In this document: positions 1 through 6,782 of the stretch, piece by piece
Position numbering within the stretch: the stretch's first letter is position 1
How the letters are laid out: every line of letters begins with the position of its first letter
From: Thiomicrorhabdus sp.
GTDB taxonomy: Bacteria; Pseudomonadota; Gammaproteobacteria; Thiomicrospirales; Thiomicrospiraceae
Direction: 5' to 3'
Length of the DNA: 8,990 nucleotides
Assembly: GCA_021648185.1 (NCBI GenBank)
Contig: JAKITH010000040.1
Span: 1-8,990 of the forward strand
Made by a program: the position numbers and the translations under genes
The notes under the pieces: model-generated
Databases searched by the model: none
What the model was told of the DNA's origin: nothing
Seen by the model: the letters and a program-made list of their open reading frames with translations, nothing else

Positions 1-1
1 G

Positions 2-1213
2 CTCTCCATTATGGAAGAGACGGGCTACATGCAACGCGCCGCACTGGTGATGGATGGTTTAATGCGCCGCCTCGGTTTATCGGGTCAAGCCTTTATTCCA
101 TTAGTGGTCGGGTTTGGCTGTAACATCCCCGCGGTACTTGCCACCCGCACCCTACCCAATCAACGTGACCGAATCATGACCGCCATGATGACCCCTTTTA
201 TGTCTTGCAGTGCCCGATTAACGGTGTATGTGATGTTTGCCACCGCTTTTTTTACCGACCACGCCGCACTCATTGTTTTCTCTCTCTATGTGGTGGGCAT
301 TGTGGCCGCTATTCTTACGGCTCTGCTGTTAAAACACACGTTACTCCCTGGCAAAGCCCCCGCTCTGCTTATGGAGCTGCCCATCTACCATAAACCCGCC
401 ATCATCAATGTTCTGTTAAGCACCCGTAATAAACTCAAAAGCTTTATTCTTGACGCTGGAAAAATCATCGTGTTAGTCGTGCTGGCGATTAACTTTTTAA
501 ACAGTTTAGGCACGGACGGTACCTTTGGTAATGAGAACCAAGAGCACTCGGTACTGAGTACCATGGCGAAATTTGCCACGCCCATTGTGGCACCGCTTGG
601 CATTACCGAAGACAACTGGCCCGCCACCGTAGGAATCATTACAGGACTTCTTGCCAAAGAGGTAGTGGTTGGCTCACTGGACGCACTTTATCAAAACAAA
701 AACATGCACTCTGATCCCCTAGAGAGCTACGATTTCATCGGCGCAATGCAAGAAGCGTTGTACACCATTCCTGCCAACCTCACCAGCATTGTGTCCAATG
801 TCTCTGACCCATTAGGCCTGCAATCGCTTGATAACATTGAAGACAAACTCAAAGTGGCTGAAGAACAAGGGTTTACCTTGTCCACGCTCGATAAAATGGC
901 CATGCACTTTGATGGCAACATTGGCGCCTACGCTTACTTATTGCTCATCCTGCTCTACTTTCCCTGCGTCGCCACCTTTGGCGCCATTAAACAAGAACTA
1001 GGCTGGAAGTGGGCGCTGTACAGTGGTGGCTGGAGTCTGTTATTAGGGTACAGTGTGGCGGTAGGGTTTTACCAAAGCGCCACATTTCAGCAACACCCTA
1101 CCACAGCCACGGTTTGGTTAAGCCTGATTACCGCCACAATGCTTTCCCTCTATTTAGGCTTACGCTATATTGGAAAAAAACAACACTCAATCACGCAACG
1201 TAACCCTTCATAA
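2..1213 (+). CDS. feoB: Ferrous iron transporter FeoB, C-terminal part (5' end outside window)
   Basis: This is the membrane part of FeoB, the inner-membrane Fe(II) importer driven by an N-terminal GTPase domain. The frame is open from base 2 (Leu-Ser-Ile before the Met at 11), so the gene begins upstream and the Met at 11 is internal; GTPase motifs lie outside the window. About 404 residues are present, against roughly 750-800 for a full FeoB. Family hallmarks are visible: the two gate motifs with conserved cysteines, GFGCNIPAV and PFMSCSARLTVYV, the segment GLLAKEVVVGSLDALY, and near the C terminus the stretch CVATFGAIKQELGWKW. Several hydrophobic helices alternate with these motifs. The end is ordinary and a FeoC-like gene follows after 35 bases, as in classical feoABC operons; feoA would be expected upstream. 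Identification is secure; only completeness is unknown. Confidence 0.95.
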   Translation, partial: LSIMEETGYMQRAALVMDGLMRRLGLSGQAFIPLVVGFGCNIPAVLATRTLPNQRDRIMTAMMTPFMSCSARLTVYVMFATAFFTDHAALIVFSLYVVGIVAAILTALLLKHTLLPGKAPALLMELPIYHKPAIINVLLSTRNKLKSFILDAGKIIVLVVLAINFLNSLGTDGTFGNENQEHSVLSTMAKFATPIVAPLGITEDNWPATVGIITGLLAKEVVVGSLDALYQNKNMHSDPLESYDFIGAMQEALYTIPANLTSIVSNVSDPLGLQSLDNIEDKLKVAEEQGFTLSTLDKMAMHFDGNIGAYAYLLLILLYFPCVATFGAIKQELGWKWALYSGGWSLLLGYSVAVGFYQSATFQQHPTTATVWLSLITATMLSLYLGLRYIGKKQHSITQRNPS

Positions 1214-1233
1214 CGACTAGGCAGTAGAGATTA

Positions 1234-1241
1234 GGGGGGGG
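1234..1241 (+). promoter_or_regulatory. Run of eight G that forms the ribosome-binding region of feoC
   Basis: Eight consecutive G bases, followed by AAG, sit 7 bases before the feoC ATG and supply its purine-rich Shine-Dalgarno region. Homopolymer runs of this length are known to slip during replication. A length change here would alter the distance and strength of the ribosome site without touching the coding frame. Only the run and its position are seen; any variation is inference. Confidence 0.5.
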
Positions 1242-1248
1242 AAGAAAA

Positions 1249-1518
1249 ATGATTTTACTCGATCTAAAACGTTATATTAAACAACACCAAAACGTCACTC
1301 TCCGTGATATTCAAGCGCACTTCGACCTATCCGAAGACGCAGCCTTAGGCCTACTTTCCCCCTTACTACAACAAGGCCATGTGTTAAGGTTATCCACAGC
1401 CAACTCATGCTCCTCTCAAACCTGCCATTCAAGTTGTGCACAATTGGATACCACACCTCGCTATCAATGGAGTACGTCAGCCAAAAAGCCCCTTACCCTC
1501 CCCATTCAATTAATCTGA
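1249..1518 (+). CDS. feoC: FeoC-like small winged-helix protein
   Basis: This is an 89-residue protein of FeoC type, cytoplasmic, thought in other bacteria to bind FeoB or act as an iron- or redox-responsive regulator of it. Residues 1-50 match the FeoC winged-helix layout: a start of LLDLKRYI, then VTLRDIQAHFDLSEDAALGLLSPLLQQGHVLRL split by turns. Next comes a Cys-rich wing with C54, C59 and C63 (spacing X4, X3), then a short tail ending in an aromatic/proline patch. Klebsiella-type FeoC carries four cysteines in this region for an Fe-S cluster or metal; here I count three. It starts at the only good ATG, behind a G-rich ribosome site, 35 bases after feoB, and a terminator overlaps its stop codon, so it is the last gene of the feo operon. 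Position and fold pattern make the call likely; biochemical role is inferred from the family. Confidence 0.82.
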   Translation: MILLDLKRYIKQHQNVTLRDIQAHFDLSEDAALGLLSPLLQQGHVLRLSTANSCSSQTCHSSCAQLDTTPRYQWSTSAKKPLTLPIQLI

Positions 1519-1553
1519 GACCTTTGCACGAGAAGGTCTCAACCTAATTTTTT
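1516..1553 (+). terminator. Intrinsic terminator of the feo operon, overlapping the feoC stop codon
   Basis: A perfect 9-bp stem (TGAGACCTT at 1516-1524 with AAGGTCTCA at 1533-1541) encloses an 8-base loop and is followed within a few bases by six T at 1548-1553. The TGA stop codon of feoC is the first triplet of the stem. The layout is that of a rho-independent terminator. The gap of six bases between stem and T-run is slightly longer than ideal. Confidence 0.75.
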
Positions 1554-1789
1554 CCTCCCCCCACCCCTTAATAAATCACACAATCAAATGGTAGTTAATA
1601 CCTACCTAATCATATCTTCATCTATTCTTAATCTTTTTGTTACCTAGATACTCATTTAGCTTTGTTCTAATAGGGTCATTCATTAAGGGCATTCTGCATA
1701 AGTCCTTTATAGCCTCCTTCCCACAGGGCTTCAAAAGGACTTATGCAGAGTCTCCTTAAAAAACCAGTTTATAAAAAAGGAACATTGCC
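1554..1789 (+). promoter_or_regulatory. Intergenic leader of the four-gene cassette
   Basis: This AT-rich non-coding stretch separates the feo terminator from the cassette and must hold the cassette promoter. I see no convincing -35/-10 pair; TAGATA at 1645-1650 is a possible -10 box without a good partner. An imperfect palindrome, GGTAGTTAATACC, lies at 1590-1602, and a CTACC copy overlaps its end at 1602-1606; it could be an operator half-site pair, but this is weak. A long inverted repeat at 1693-1749 dominates the 3' half. The ribosome site of the first cassette gene is AAAAGGAA at 1776-1782. No Fur-like box was recognised. Confidence 0.45.
1693..1749. repeat. 16-bp perfect inverted repeat with 25-base loop
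   Basis: The arm TCTGCATAAGTCCTTT at 1693-1708 is exactly complementary to AAAGGACTTATGCAGA at 1734-1749. The 25-base loop holds a second short stem (AGCC at 1711-1714 with GGCT at 1727-1730). No T-run follows, so it is not a typical intrinsic terminator, and it ends 40 bases before the first cassette start codon. It could be a regulatory hairpin in the leader RNA, a dispersed palindromic repeat, or a remnant of transposon ends lying back to back. The match is far beyond chance for this length; its meaning is unknown. Confidence 0.8.
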
Positions 1790-2890
1790 ATGAGCAAAGA
1801 CAACATCGAAAATACCGCCCACACTAGTCCTATTAAAGCCGAGCGTATTGCATTGGCCAAATCGGCCTACACCACTCGCCTGGTCGATAAAACAATCATT
1901 AAAACGCTCCTAAAAGGCAACTGGAAGCCTAAGTCAGGTGATTTAGTGTTGGCGCGTGTTGAACGAATTGGTCACCATAAACGTATTGAGCTCGCTCACG
2001 GACGTCGTTCACCTATGTTTGCGGGCGATGAAATCATTGTTTGCTATGGTCATCGTTATGCACCGGATCAATTTGAATCTGTCGTGCCAGACAACCTATC
2101 AGAATGCCAGCTAGTTGCCGGTGGCGGTATCGCTTCTAAATGCTTAACGCGTCATGATAAAACTCGTGTTCCAACACGCATTCAGCCTATTGGACTCTTA
2201 GGTGATGCCGATGGCAACCCGATTAACATGGCCGACTGGACCGTTCCTAACATTGAAACCAAACGTCCTCGCCCATTTATCATTACCGTAGTAGGCACCT
2301 CAATGAACGCTGGAAAAACCACCACCGCTGCCCACTTAATTAAAGGCTTAACACGTTCTGGCATGAGAGTGGGAGCCGCCAAATTAACAGGAACAGGTGC
2401 CGGCGGTGATCGTTGGTTAATGGTCGATTCTGGCGCCATCGAAGTGGTTGATTTTACCGATGCAGGCTTTGCTTCTACCTACAAAGCCACCTTACCAGAG
2501 CTGCTTCAAATTCAAACCCACTTAACCAACCATTTACAAGCTCAAGGCGCAGAAGCCATTGTTCTTGAAGTTGCCGATGGCCTGTTTCAACAAGAGACGG
2601 CCATGTTACTCGAATCCCCTGAATTTAAAGAGAGCATTGATGGCATTATTTTCGCCGCGGGCGATTCTATGGGCGCACACGGTGGCGCTGAATGGTTACG
2701 TAAACGTGATCTACCCGTTATTGCACTCAGTGGCTGTGTCAGTGCATCACCGCTTTTAGCACGTGAAGCACAACACACCACAGGGCTTCCAATGTTAAAA
2801 CTAAACGACCTATCCTCTCCAGAAGTGGCGGTGCAAATGTATGAGCTATGTGGCGCACTGTTTGAACAAAACAACATTAAGGCCGGCTAA
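1790..2890 (+). CDS. P-loop NTPase of the DUF1611/MobB-like type with an extra N-terminal domain
   Basis: The product is a 366-residue soluble protein with two parts. Residues about 20-155 form a beta-rich, Gly/Arg-rich domain with the runs GDLVLARVERIGHHKRIEL, GDEIIVCYGHRYAPDQFES and QLVAGGGIASK. I do not recognise it as a named fold. Residues about 160-366 are a P-loop domain with Walker A GTSMNAGKTTT at 169-179, the GTGAGGDRW turn near 201-209, a Walker-B-like strand AIVLEVADGLF near 256-266, and GDSMGAHGGAEWL near 291-303. The 'MNAGKTT' loop resembles DUF1611 (DgcN-like) and MobB/dethiobiotin-synthetase-type ATPases, which transfer or activate small molecules. Start: ATG behind AAGGAA. 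It is the first gene of a tight cassette, its stop touching the ABC transporter's start. Function is not established; it is probably the synthetic or activating enzyme for whatever the pump and porin handle. Confidence 0.72.
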   Translation: MSKDNIENTAHTSPIKAERIALAKSAYTTRLVDKTIIKTLLKGNWKPKSGDLVLARVERIGHHKRIELAHGRRSPMFAGDEIIVCYGHRYAPDQFESVVPDNLSECQLVAGGGIASKCLTRHDKTRVPTRIQPIGLLGDADGNPINMADWTVPNIETKRPRPFIITVVGTSMNAGKTTTAAHLIKGLTRSGMRVGAAKLTGTGAGGDRWLMVDSGAIEVVDFTDAGFASTYKATLPELLQIQTHLTNHLQAQGAEAIVLEVADGLFQQETAMLLESPEFKESIDGIIFAAGDSMGAHGGAEWLRKRDLPVIALSGCVSASPLLAREAQHTTGLPMLKLNDLSSPEVAVQMYELCGALFEQNNIKAG

Positions 2891-4624
2891 ATGAGAGCCA
2901 TACCCGATATTTTAGTCGGCCGTCGTAAATGGCTTATGGCGCGGTTGATCGGTAACGGGATTGCACAAGCGTTTGTCATGATTTCCACCGCATGGTTAAT
3001 TAAAACAGCGTTTGATGGTTTTATCATCCCCGGCAAAGAAGCTCACACAATCACACTATTAGAGTGTGGTTTAGGACTTGCTGCTGCCGGTATCGCCATC
3101 GCCCTGCTCCGAATGCTCGAACGCATTGATGCCGAACGCATGGGGCAACTCTACACCCATGAAATTCGTACCGGACTGTTTACCCACATGAACCGTATCT
3201 CCCCTCGTTTACTACAAGGGCGAAGTCGCGGAGGCATTATGTTGCGCTTTATTGGCGACTTAAATGCACTTAAACAGTGGGTCAGCTTAGGCGTAGCACG
3301 CTTAACCGTTGCCAGCATAACCACGGTCATCACCTTAACCATTTTAAGCTTTATTAATGCCACGTTAGCACTTGCCGTTGCCAGTGCCTTAGTCTTAGGG
3401 GGCTTGGCTTCTTACGCCTTAGGCGGTTGGCTACAAAATGCGGTACGAGAAGCGCGACGACGACGCGCCAGATTGGCCGCCAATGTCAGTGAAAAAATAG
3501 CGTCACCCGCTGTCGTGCAAGTCTTTGGCCAAACCCGTCGTGAACGCCGTCGAGTCAAACGACAGAGTGAAGAGCTAATGAATGCCATGGTAAACCGTGC
3601 TAAAGCGGTAGGAGCCTTTCGAGGCGTCATTGAATTAACCGCTGCATTGGCAACGGGCAGTGCTCTGTTAGTGGGGGCTTTTTTAGTCTCTGCGGGAGAA
3701 ACCACCCCCGGTACCGTGGTCGCCGCCATGAGTATTGTTGGGCTGTTAATTCCCTCTTTACGTGATTTAGGACGCGTACAAGAGTACTGGCATGGTGCGG
3801 TCGTCTCCCGTGAAAAAATAAGTGATTTCATTGCCATGCCGCGCTTAGGGCGTGCGCCCCGTCAAGCAAAAGAGCTGCCAGATGGACCGGGGGAACTCTG
3901 TTTTGAAAACATATCCATCACTCAAAATAGAACCTCAAAAAACAACGGATTTAGCGCTCGAATTCCAGCAGGTCAAGTGGTTGCGCTCGTTGGGCCAAAT
4001 GGGGCTGGAAAATCCACCTTACTGTCTCTTGCCGCACGATTGATGGACATGAAGCAAGGTAAAATTTTACTGGACGGCCATGACATCACCAAAGTGGAAC
4101 CTAATTCGCTCAATAAAGCCATTGGGGTGATGACACCCGACCTCCCCTTACAGAGAGGTTCCATCGAACGAAATCTCAGCTACCGATTGCCCAATGCAAC
4201 CGAAGAGGAGCGAGCAGAAGCCAGAAAACTGTGTGATATTGACTCACTGATTAATAGCTTACCCAATGGCCTACGGTTTCGTATTACCGAGGAAGGGGGG
4301 AATTTATCACTCGGGCAACGCCAACGCCTTGGGCTGGCACGTGCCATATTAGGCAATCCTCGTCTTTTATTACTCGATGAAGTCGATGCCAATTTAGACC
4401 ACCGTTCTGCCGCCGCTTTACGACGCATATTAGCTGACTACCCCGGAACCGTCTTACTGGTTACCCACCGTTTAGACTGGGTAAAACTCGCCGATCAAGT
4501 GTGGCATATTGACGATGGAAAACTGATTGAAACCGGAAAACCCTCTCAGCTACTCAACAGCAACAGTGCTACCGCAAAATTATTTCAACGCCCTAAAGTC
4601 ATTGACTTACACACCGCAAGCTAA
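2891..4624 (+). CDS. ABC exporter half-transporter (permease fused to ATPase) with altered Q-loop
   Basis: This 577-residue inner-membrane protein has about six membrane helices (near residues 15-40, 53-75, 134-157, 158-178, 247-268, 275-292) followed by one ATPase domain, so it should work as a homodimer, type IV exporter fold. The ATPase has Walker A GPNGAGKST at 368-376, signature LSLGQ at 472-476 instead of LSGGQ, Walker B LLLLDE with D496 and E497, D-loop NLD and switch His526. At the Q-loop the usual V-P-Q-D becomes M-T-P-D (residues 414-417), so the conserved Gln is Pro416. The start is an ATG immediately after the upstream TAA, with AAGG eight bases before it, so translation is probably coupled to the P-loop gene. 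A very basic stretch (residues 185-223) lies in the coupling region. Substrate unknown; a link to the neighbouring hydrolase and porin is inferred. Confidence 0.88.
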   Translation: MRAIPDILVGRRKWLMARLIGNGIAQAFVMISTAWLIKTAFDGFIIPGKEAHTITLLECGLGLAAAGIAIALLRMLERIDAERMGQLYTHEIRTGLFTHMNRISPRLLQGRSRGGIMLRFIGDLNALKQWVSLGVARLTVASITTVITLTILSFINATLALAVASALVLGGLASYALGGWLQNAVREARRRRARLAANVSEKIASPAVVQVFGQTRRERRRVKRQSEELMNAMVNRAKAVGAFRGVIELTAALATGSALLVGAFLVSAGETTPGTVVAAMSIVGLLIPSLRDLGRVQEYWHGAVVSREKISDFIAMPRLGRAPRQAKELPDGPGELCFENISITQNRTSKNNGFSARIPAGQVVALVGPNGAGKSTLLSLAARLMDMKQGKILLDGHDITKVEPNSLNKAIGVMTPDLPLQRGSIERNLSYRLPNATEEERAEARKLCDIDSLINSLPNGLRFRITEEGGNLSLGQRQRLGLARAILGNPRLLLLDEVDANLDHRSAAALRRILADYPGTVLLVTHRLDWVKLADQVWHIDDGKLIETGKPSQLLNSNSATAKLFQRPKVIDLHTAS

Positions 4625-4637
4625 GGAAACATTCAAC

Positions 4638-5522
4638 ATGTCATCTTATCACCATAAAAAAATGCATCAGCTGTCGCATCAAATAGCGTTGCACTATTTT
4701 TTATACACTCCCTCGCAACTCAAGCCCAATGCAAACGTGCTGGTAGCGGTTCATGGAATCTCTCGCAACGCACGTAAACAAGCCCGCTTATTTGCCAAAT
4801 ACGCCGAAAAATATGGCGTAGTCGTGGTGGCTCCCTTATTCGACAAACAACACTACGCAGGGTATCAACGCTTAGGGCTCAGTGGTGAACGTGCCGATTT
4901 AGCCTTAAATGAAATTTTAAACGAGGTCGCTCTCACCACTCAAGCCAACACTCAAAATATCTACCTATTCGGCTACTCTGGTGGCGGACAATTTGTTCAT
5001 CGCTACGCAATGGCCTATCCAAAAAGAGTCAAAGCGATGGCCATTGGTGCCGCAGGATGGTACACCTTGCCGACAATAAAAAAACGTTTTCCTTATGGCA
5101 TTGCACCCCACCCTAAATTGCCCGATTTGACCTTTAATGCGGCTCAGTTTTTGCGTATTCCAGCCTATGTTCTGGTGGGCGAAGAGGATGTTTTACGAGA
5201 CAGTGCACTGCGTAAATCTGAAAAATTAGACCAACAACAAGGCCTAAATCGCTTTGAGCGTGGGCAAAACTGGGTGAAAACGATGAAGCAAGCCGCACAA
5301 CAATACGGCCTTGAGACGCCCTTCCAATTTATATCTTTACCCAATTCAGACCACTCTTTTTCACGCAGCGTGCAAACTGGAGGCATGGCAAAACACGTCT
5401 TTCAGGCTTTTTTTGGTGAGATCCACGCTACCACCTCAGGTCGCTTACAACCACGTAAAAACGCCCCCAGTATTATCTCTTACAGTCAATTAAACCACGC
5501 GCTTTCTAGCCAATTTTTATAA
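4638..5522 (+). CDS. Alpha/beta hydrolase (esterase / PHB-depolymerase-like)
   Basis: This 294-residue soluble hydrolase resembles the esterase/poly(3-hydroxyalkanoate)-depolymerase branch of the alpha/beta fold. Visible elements: oxyanion region VAVHGISRNARKQA near residues 35-48; nucleophile elbow GYSGGG with Ser114; VLVGEEDVLRD with Asp184 as probable acid; PNSDHSFS with His239 as the base. No signal peptide or membrane helix is seen, so the product is probably cytoplasmic. I chose the ATG at 4638 because TAAGGAAAC, overlapping the stop of the ABC gene, gives a good ribosome site and 13 bases separate the genes. An upstream in-frame ATG at 4527 would lie within the ABC reading region and adds an unrelated tail. 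It is the third gene of the cassette; the likely role is hydrolysing an ester or amide of the transported compound, but the substrate cannot be read from the sequence. Confidence 0.8.
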   Translation: MSSYHHKKMHQLSHQIALHYFLYTPSQLKPNANVLVAVHGISRNARKQARLFAKYAEKYGVVVVAPLFDKQHYAGYQRLGLSGERADLALNEILNEVALTTQANTQNIYLFGYSGGGQFVHRYAMAYPKRVKAMAIGAAGWYTLPTIKKRFPYGIAPHPKLPDLTFNAAQFLRIPAYVLVGEEDVLRDSALRKSEKLDQQQGLNRFERGQNWVKTMKQAAQQYGLETPFQFISLPNSDHSFSRSVQTGGMAKHVFQAFFGEIHATTSGRLQPRKNAPSIISYSQLNHALSSQFL

Positions 5523-5534
5523 GAGCATTTTAGA

Positions 5535-6713
5535 ATGAATTTACCCCCTTTCAATCGCTGTTTACTTCTTTTCTGTTTAGGAGCTCTCTCCTTAACCACG
5601 CAAGCCAACAGTAAAACCCTACCCAGTAAAGGATTTTTATATCAATCCGATGATGGCAATGTCAAAATTAAACTAGGTGGACGATTGCATCTTGACGGCG
5701 CTGTATTTAATGAAGACATCACCCCATTCGAAAACGATTGGATGGTGCGTCGCGCACGTATCTCATTAAGAGCCGACCTCTTTAATGATTGGCGTATCAG
5801 TGCACAATACAATGTATCAGGTGACGACACCCCTTTCCAATCGGCCGCCATTCGCTACTCAGGTTTTTACAAAACCAATCTTACCGCAGGTCAAATTCAA
5901 GAGCCTTTTAGTCTTGAGGAAGTCACCAGCTCTAACAACCTTGTTTTTATGGAACGATCTCTGGCCAATGCGTTCAGCCCAGGATTTAATGTTGGCTTTA
6001 CCATGCAACAATGGGGTAAAAACTGGGGTTTCACTGCGGGTAGCTTTTGGGAAACCTATATTGAAGATGCCGACCTCTTTCCACAAGATGGAGCAAAAGG
6101 CTTCAGTGGCCGCCTAACCTTCACCACCTATCGCGACCAAAATACTATTTTACACTTTGGAGGATCCGCCTCTTATCGCAAACCCGATGCCGACCAAAAA
6201 TTACGCATTCGAACCCAACCCGAATCCAGTGTTACCACCGAAACCTTAGTCAGCACAGGTCGAATGCGCAATGTAGACAGTCAGATGATTCAGGGGGTTG
6301 AAGCGATATTAGCCACCGGCCCCGTAACGTTACAAGGTGAATATATTTCCACACGTGTGTCACGCTTTGAAGACAAACAAGATGAGACCTTTGATGGTGG
6401 TTACCTCTCCGCCAGCTGGCTTATTAATGGCAGACAACGTAACTACTCTGCCCGTTCTGGTAGTTTTGGTGCCGTTAAAGTGGGACGCGGTCAAAATGTA
6501 TGGGAAGTGGCGATTCGCCGTAGTTTCATCGACTTAAACAGCGGAACAGGTACCATCACAGGTGGCGCACAAACCAACACCACCTTTGCTCTTAATTGGT
6601 ATCAAAATAAAAACGTTCGAGTCATGCTCAACTACATTAATATCGACACCGACCAAGAAGCAGGCGATGACGATCCATCCATTCTGCAAATGCGCTGGCA
6701 AATGGTTATGTAA
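5535..6713 (+). CDS. OprO/OprP-type outer-membrane porin
   Basis: This is a 392-residue outer-membrane beta-barrel channel of the phosphate-selective porin O/P family. Residues 1-24 are a signal peptide: a hydrophobic run (LLLFCLGALSL) after Arg8, ending Thr-Gln-Ala24 before Asn-Ser. The start of the mature part carries the typical opening GNVKIKLGGRLHLDGAVF, followed by alternating short strands with many aromatic and charged residues. RRARISLRADLFNDWRISAQYN (about 73-94) and KTNLTAGQIQEPFSLEE are characteristic of OprP-like proteins. The C-terminal strand reads ILQMRWQMVM; the usual final Phe/Tyr is replaced by Met. It starts 12 bases after the hydrolase with a weak AAGAGC ribosome site. 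It is the last cassette gene and is closed by a strong terminator. OprP members pass phosphate, polyphosphate or other anions; this one's substrate is unknown. Confidence 0.85.
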   Translation: MNLPPFNRCLLLFCLGALSLTTQANSKTLPSKGFLYQSDDGNVKIKLGGRLHLDGAVFNEDITPFENDWMVRRARISLRADLFNDWRISAQYNVSGDDTPFQSAAIRYSGFYKTNLTAGQIQEPFSLEEVTSSNNLVFMERSLANAFSPGFNVGFTMQQWGKNWGFTAGSFWETYIEDADLFPQDGAKGFSGRLTFTTYRDQNTILHFGGSASYRKPDADQKLRIRTQPESSVTTETLVSTGRMRNVDSQMIQGVEAILATGPVTLQGEYISTRVSRFEDKQDETFDGGYLSASWLINGRQRNYSARSGSFGAVKVGRGQNVWEVAIRRSFIDLNSGTGTITGGAQTNTTFALNWYQNKNVRVMLNYINIDTDQEAGDDDPSILQMRWQMVM

Positions 6714-6731
6714 AACACATTTTATTCATAT

Positions 6732-6761
6732 AAAAAAAGCCCGCAATTGCGGGCTTTTTTT
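6732..6761. terminator. Bidirectional intrinsic terminator between converging operons
   Basis: The perfect stem AGCCCGCAA/TTGCGGGCT at 6738-6755 is flanked by seven A (6732-6738) on one side and seven T (6755-6761) on the other, so it works on both strands. It lies 18 bases after the porin stop and 21 bases after the end of the UPF0114 gene. Confidence 0.92.
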
Positions 6762-6782
6762 ATGATTCATAACTCGATTAAG

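Noticed and set aside
385..657. Open 90-residue frame on the minus strand
   Set aside because: It is the shadow of conserved FeoB sequence on the opposite strand.
1693..1749. Reading the inverted repeat as an intrinsic terminator
   Set aside because: No T-run follows either arm and a better terminator for the upstream operon lies at 1516-1553.
1554..1789. A Fur box or a riboswitch in the cassette leader
   Set aside because: No 19-base Fur-like palindrome was found, and the hairpin does not match a riboswitch class that I recognise.
3412..3837. Open 141-residue frame on the minus strand
   Set aside because: It lies completely antisense to the membrane part of the ABC exporter, its protein is rich in Arg, Ala and Thr without any family motif, and it has no ribosome site or neighbours.
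4527..4637. An earlier in-frame ATG that would extend the alpha/beta hydrolase by 37 residues
   Set aside because: It lies inside the end of the ABC gene in another frame, the extra residues do not resemble the family, and a good ribosome site precedes the ATG at 4638.
5785..6117. Open 110-residue frame on the + strand
   Set aside because: It overlaps the porin in another frame and has no recognisable motif; the porin sequence is clearly the real coding frame.
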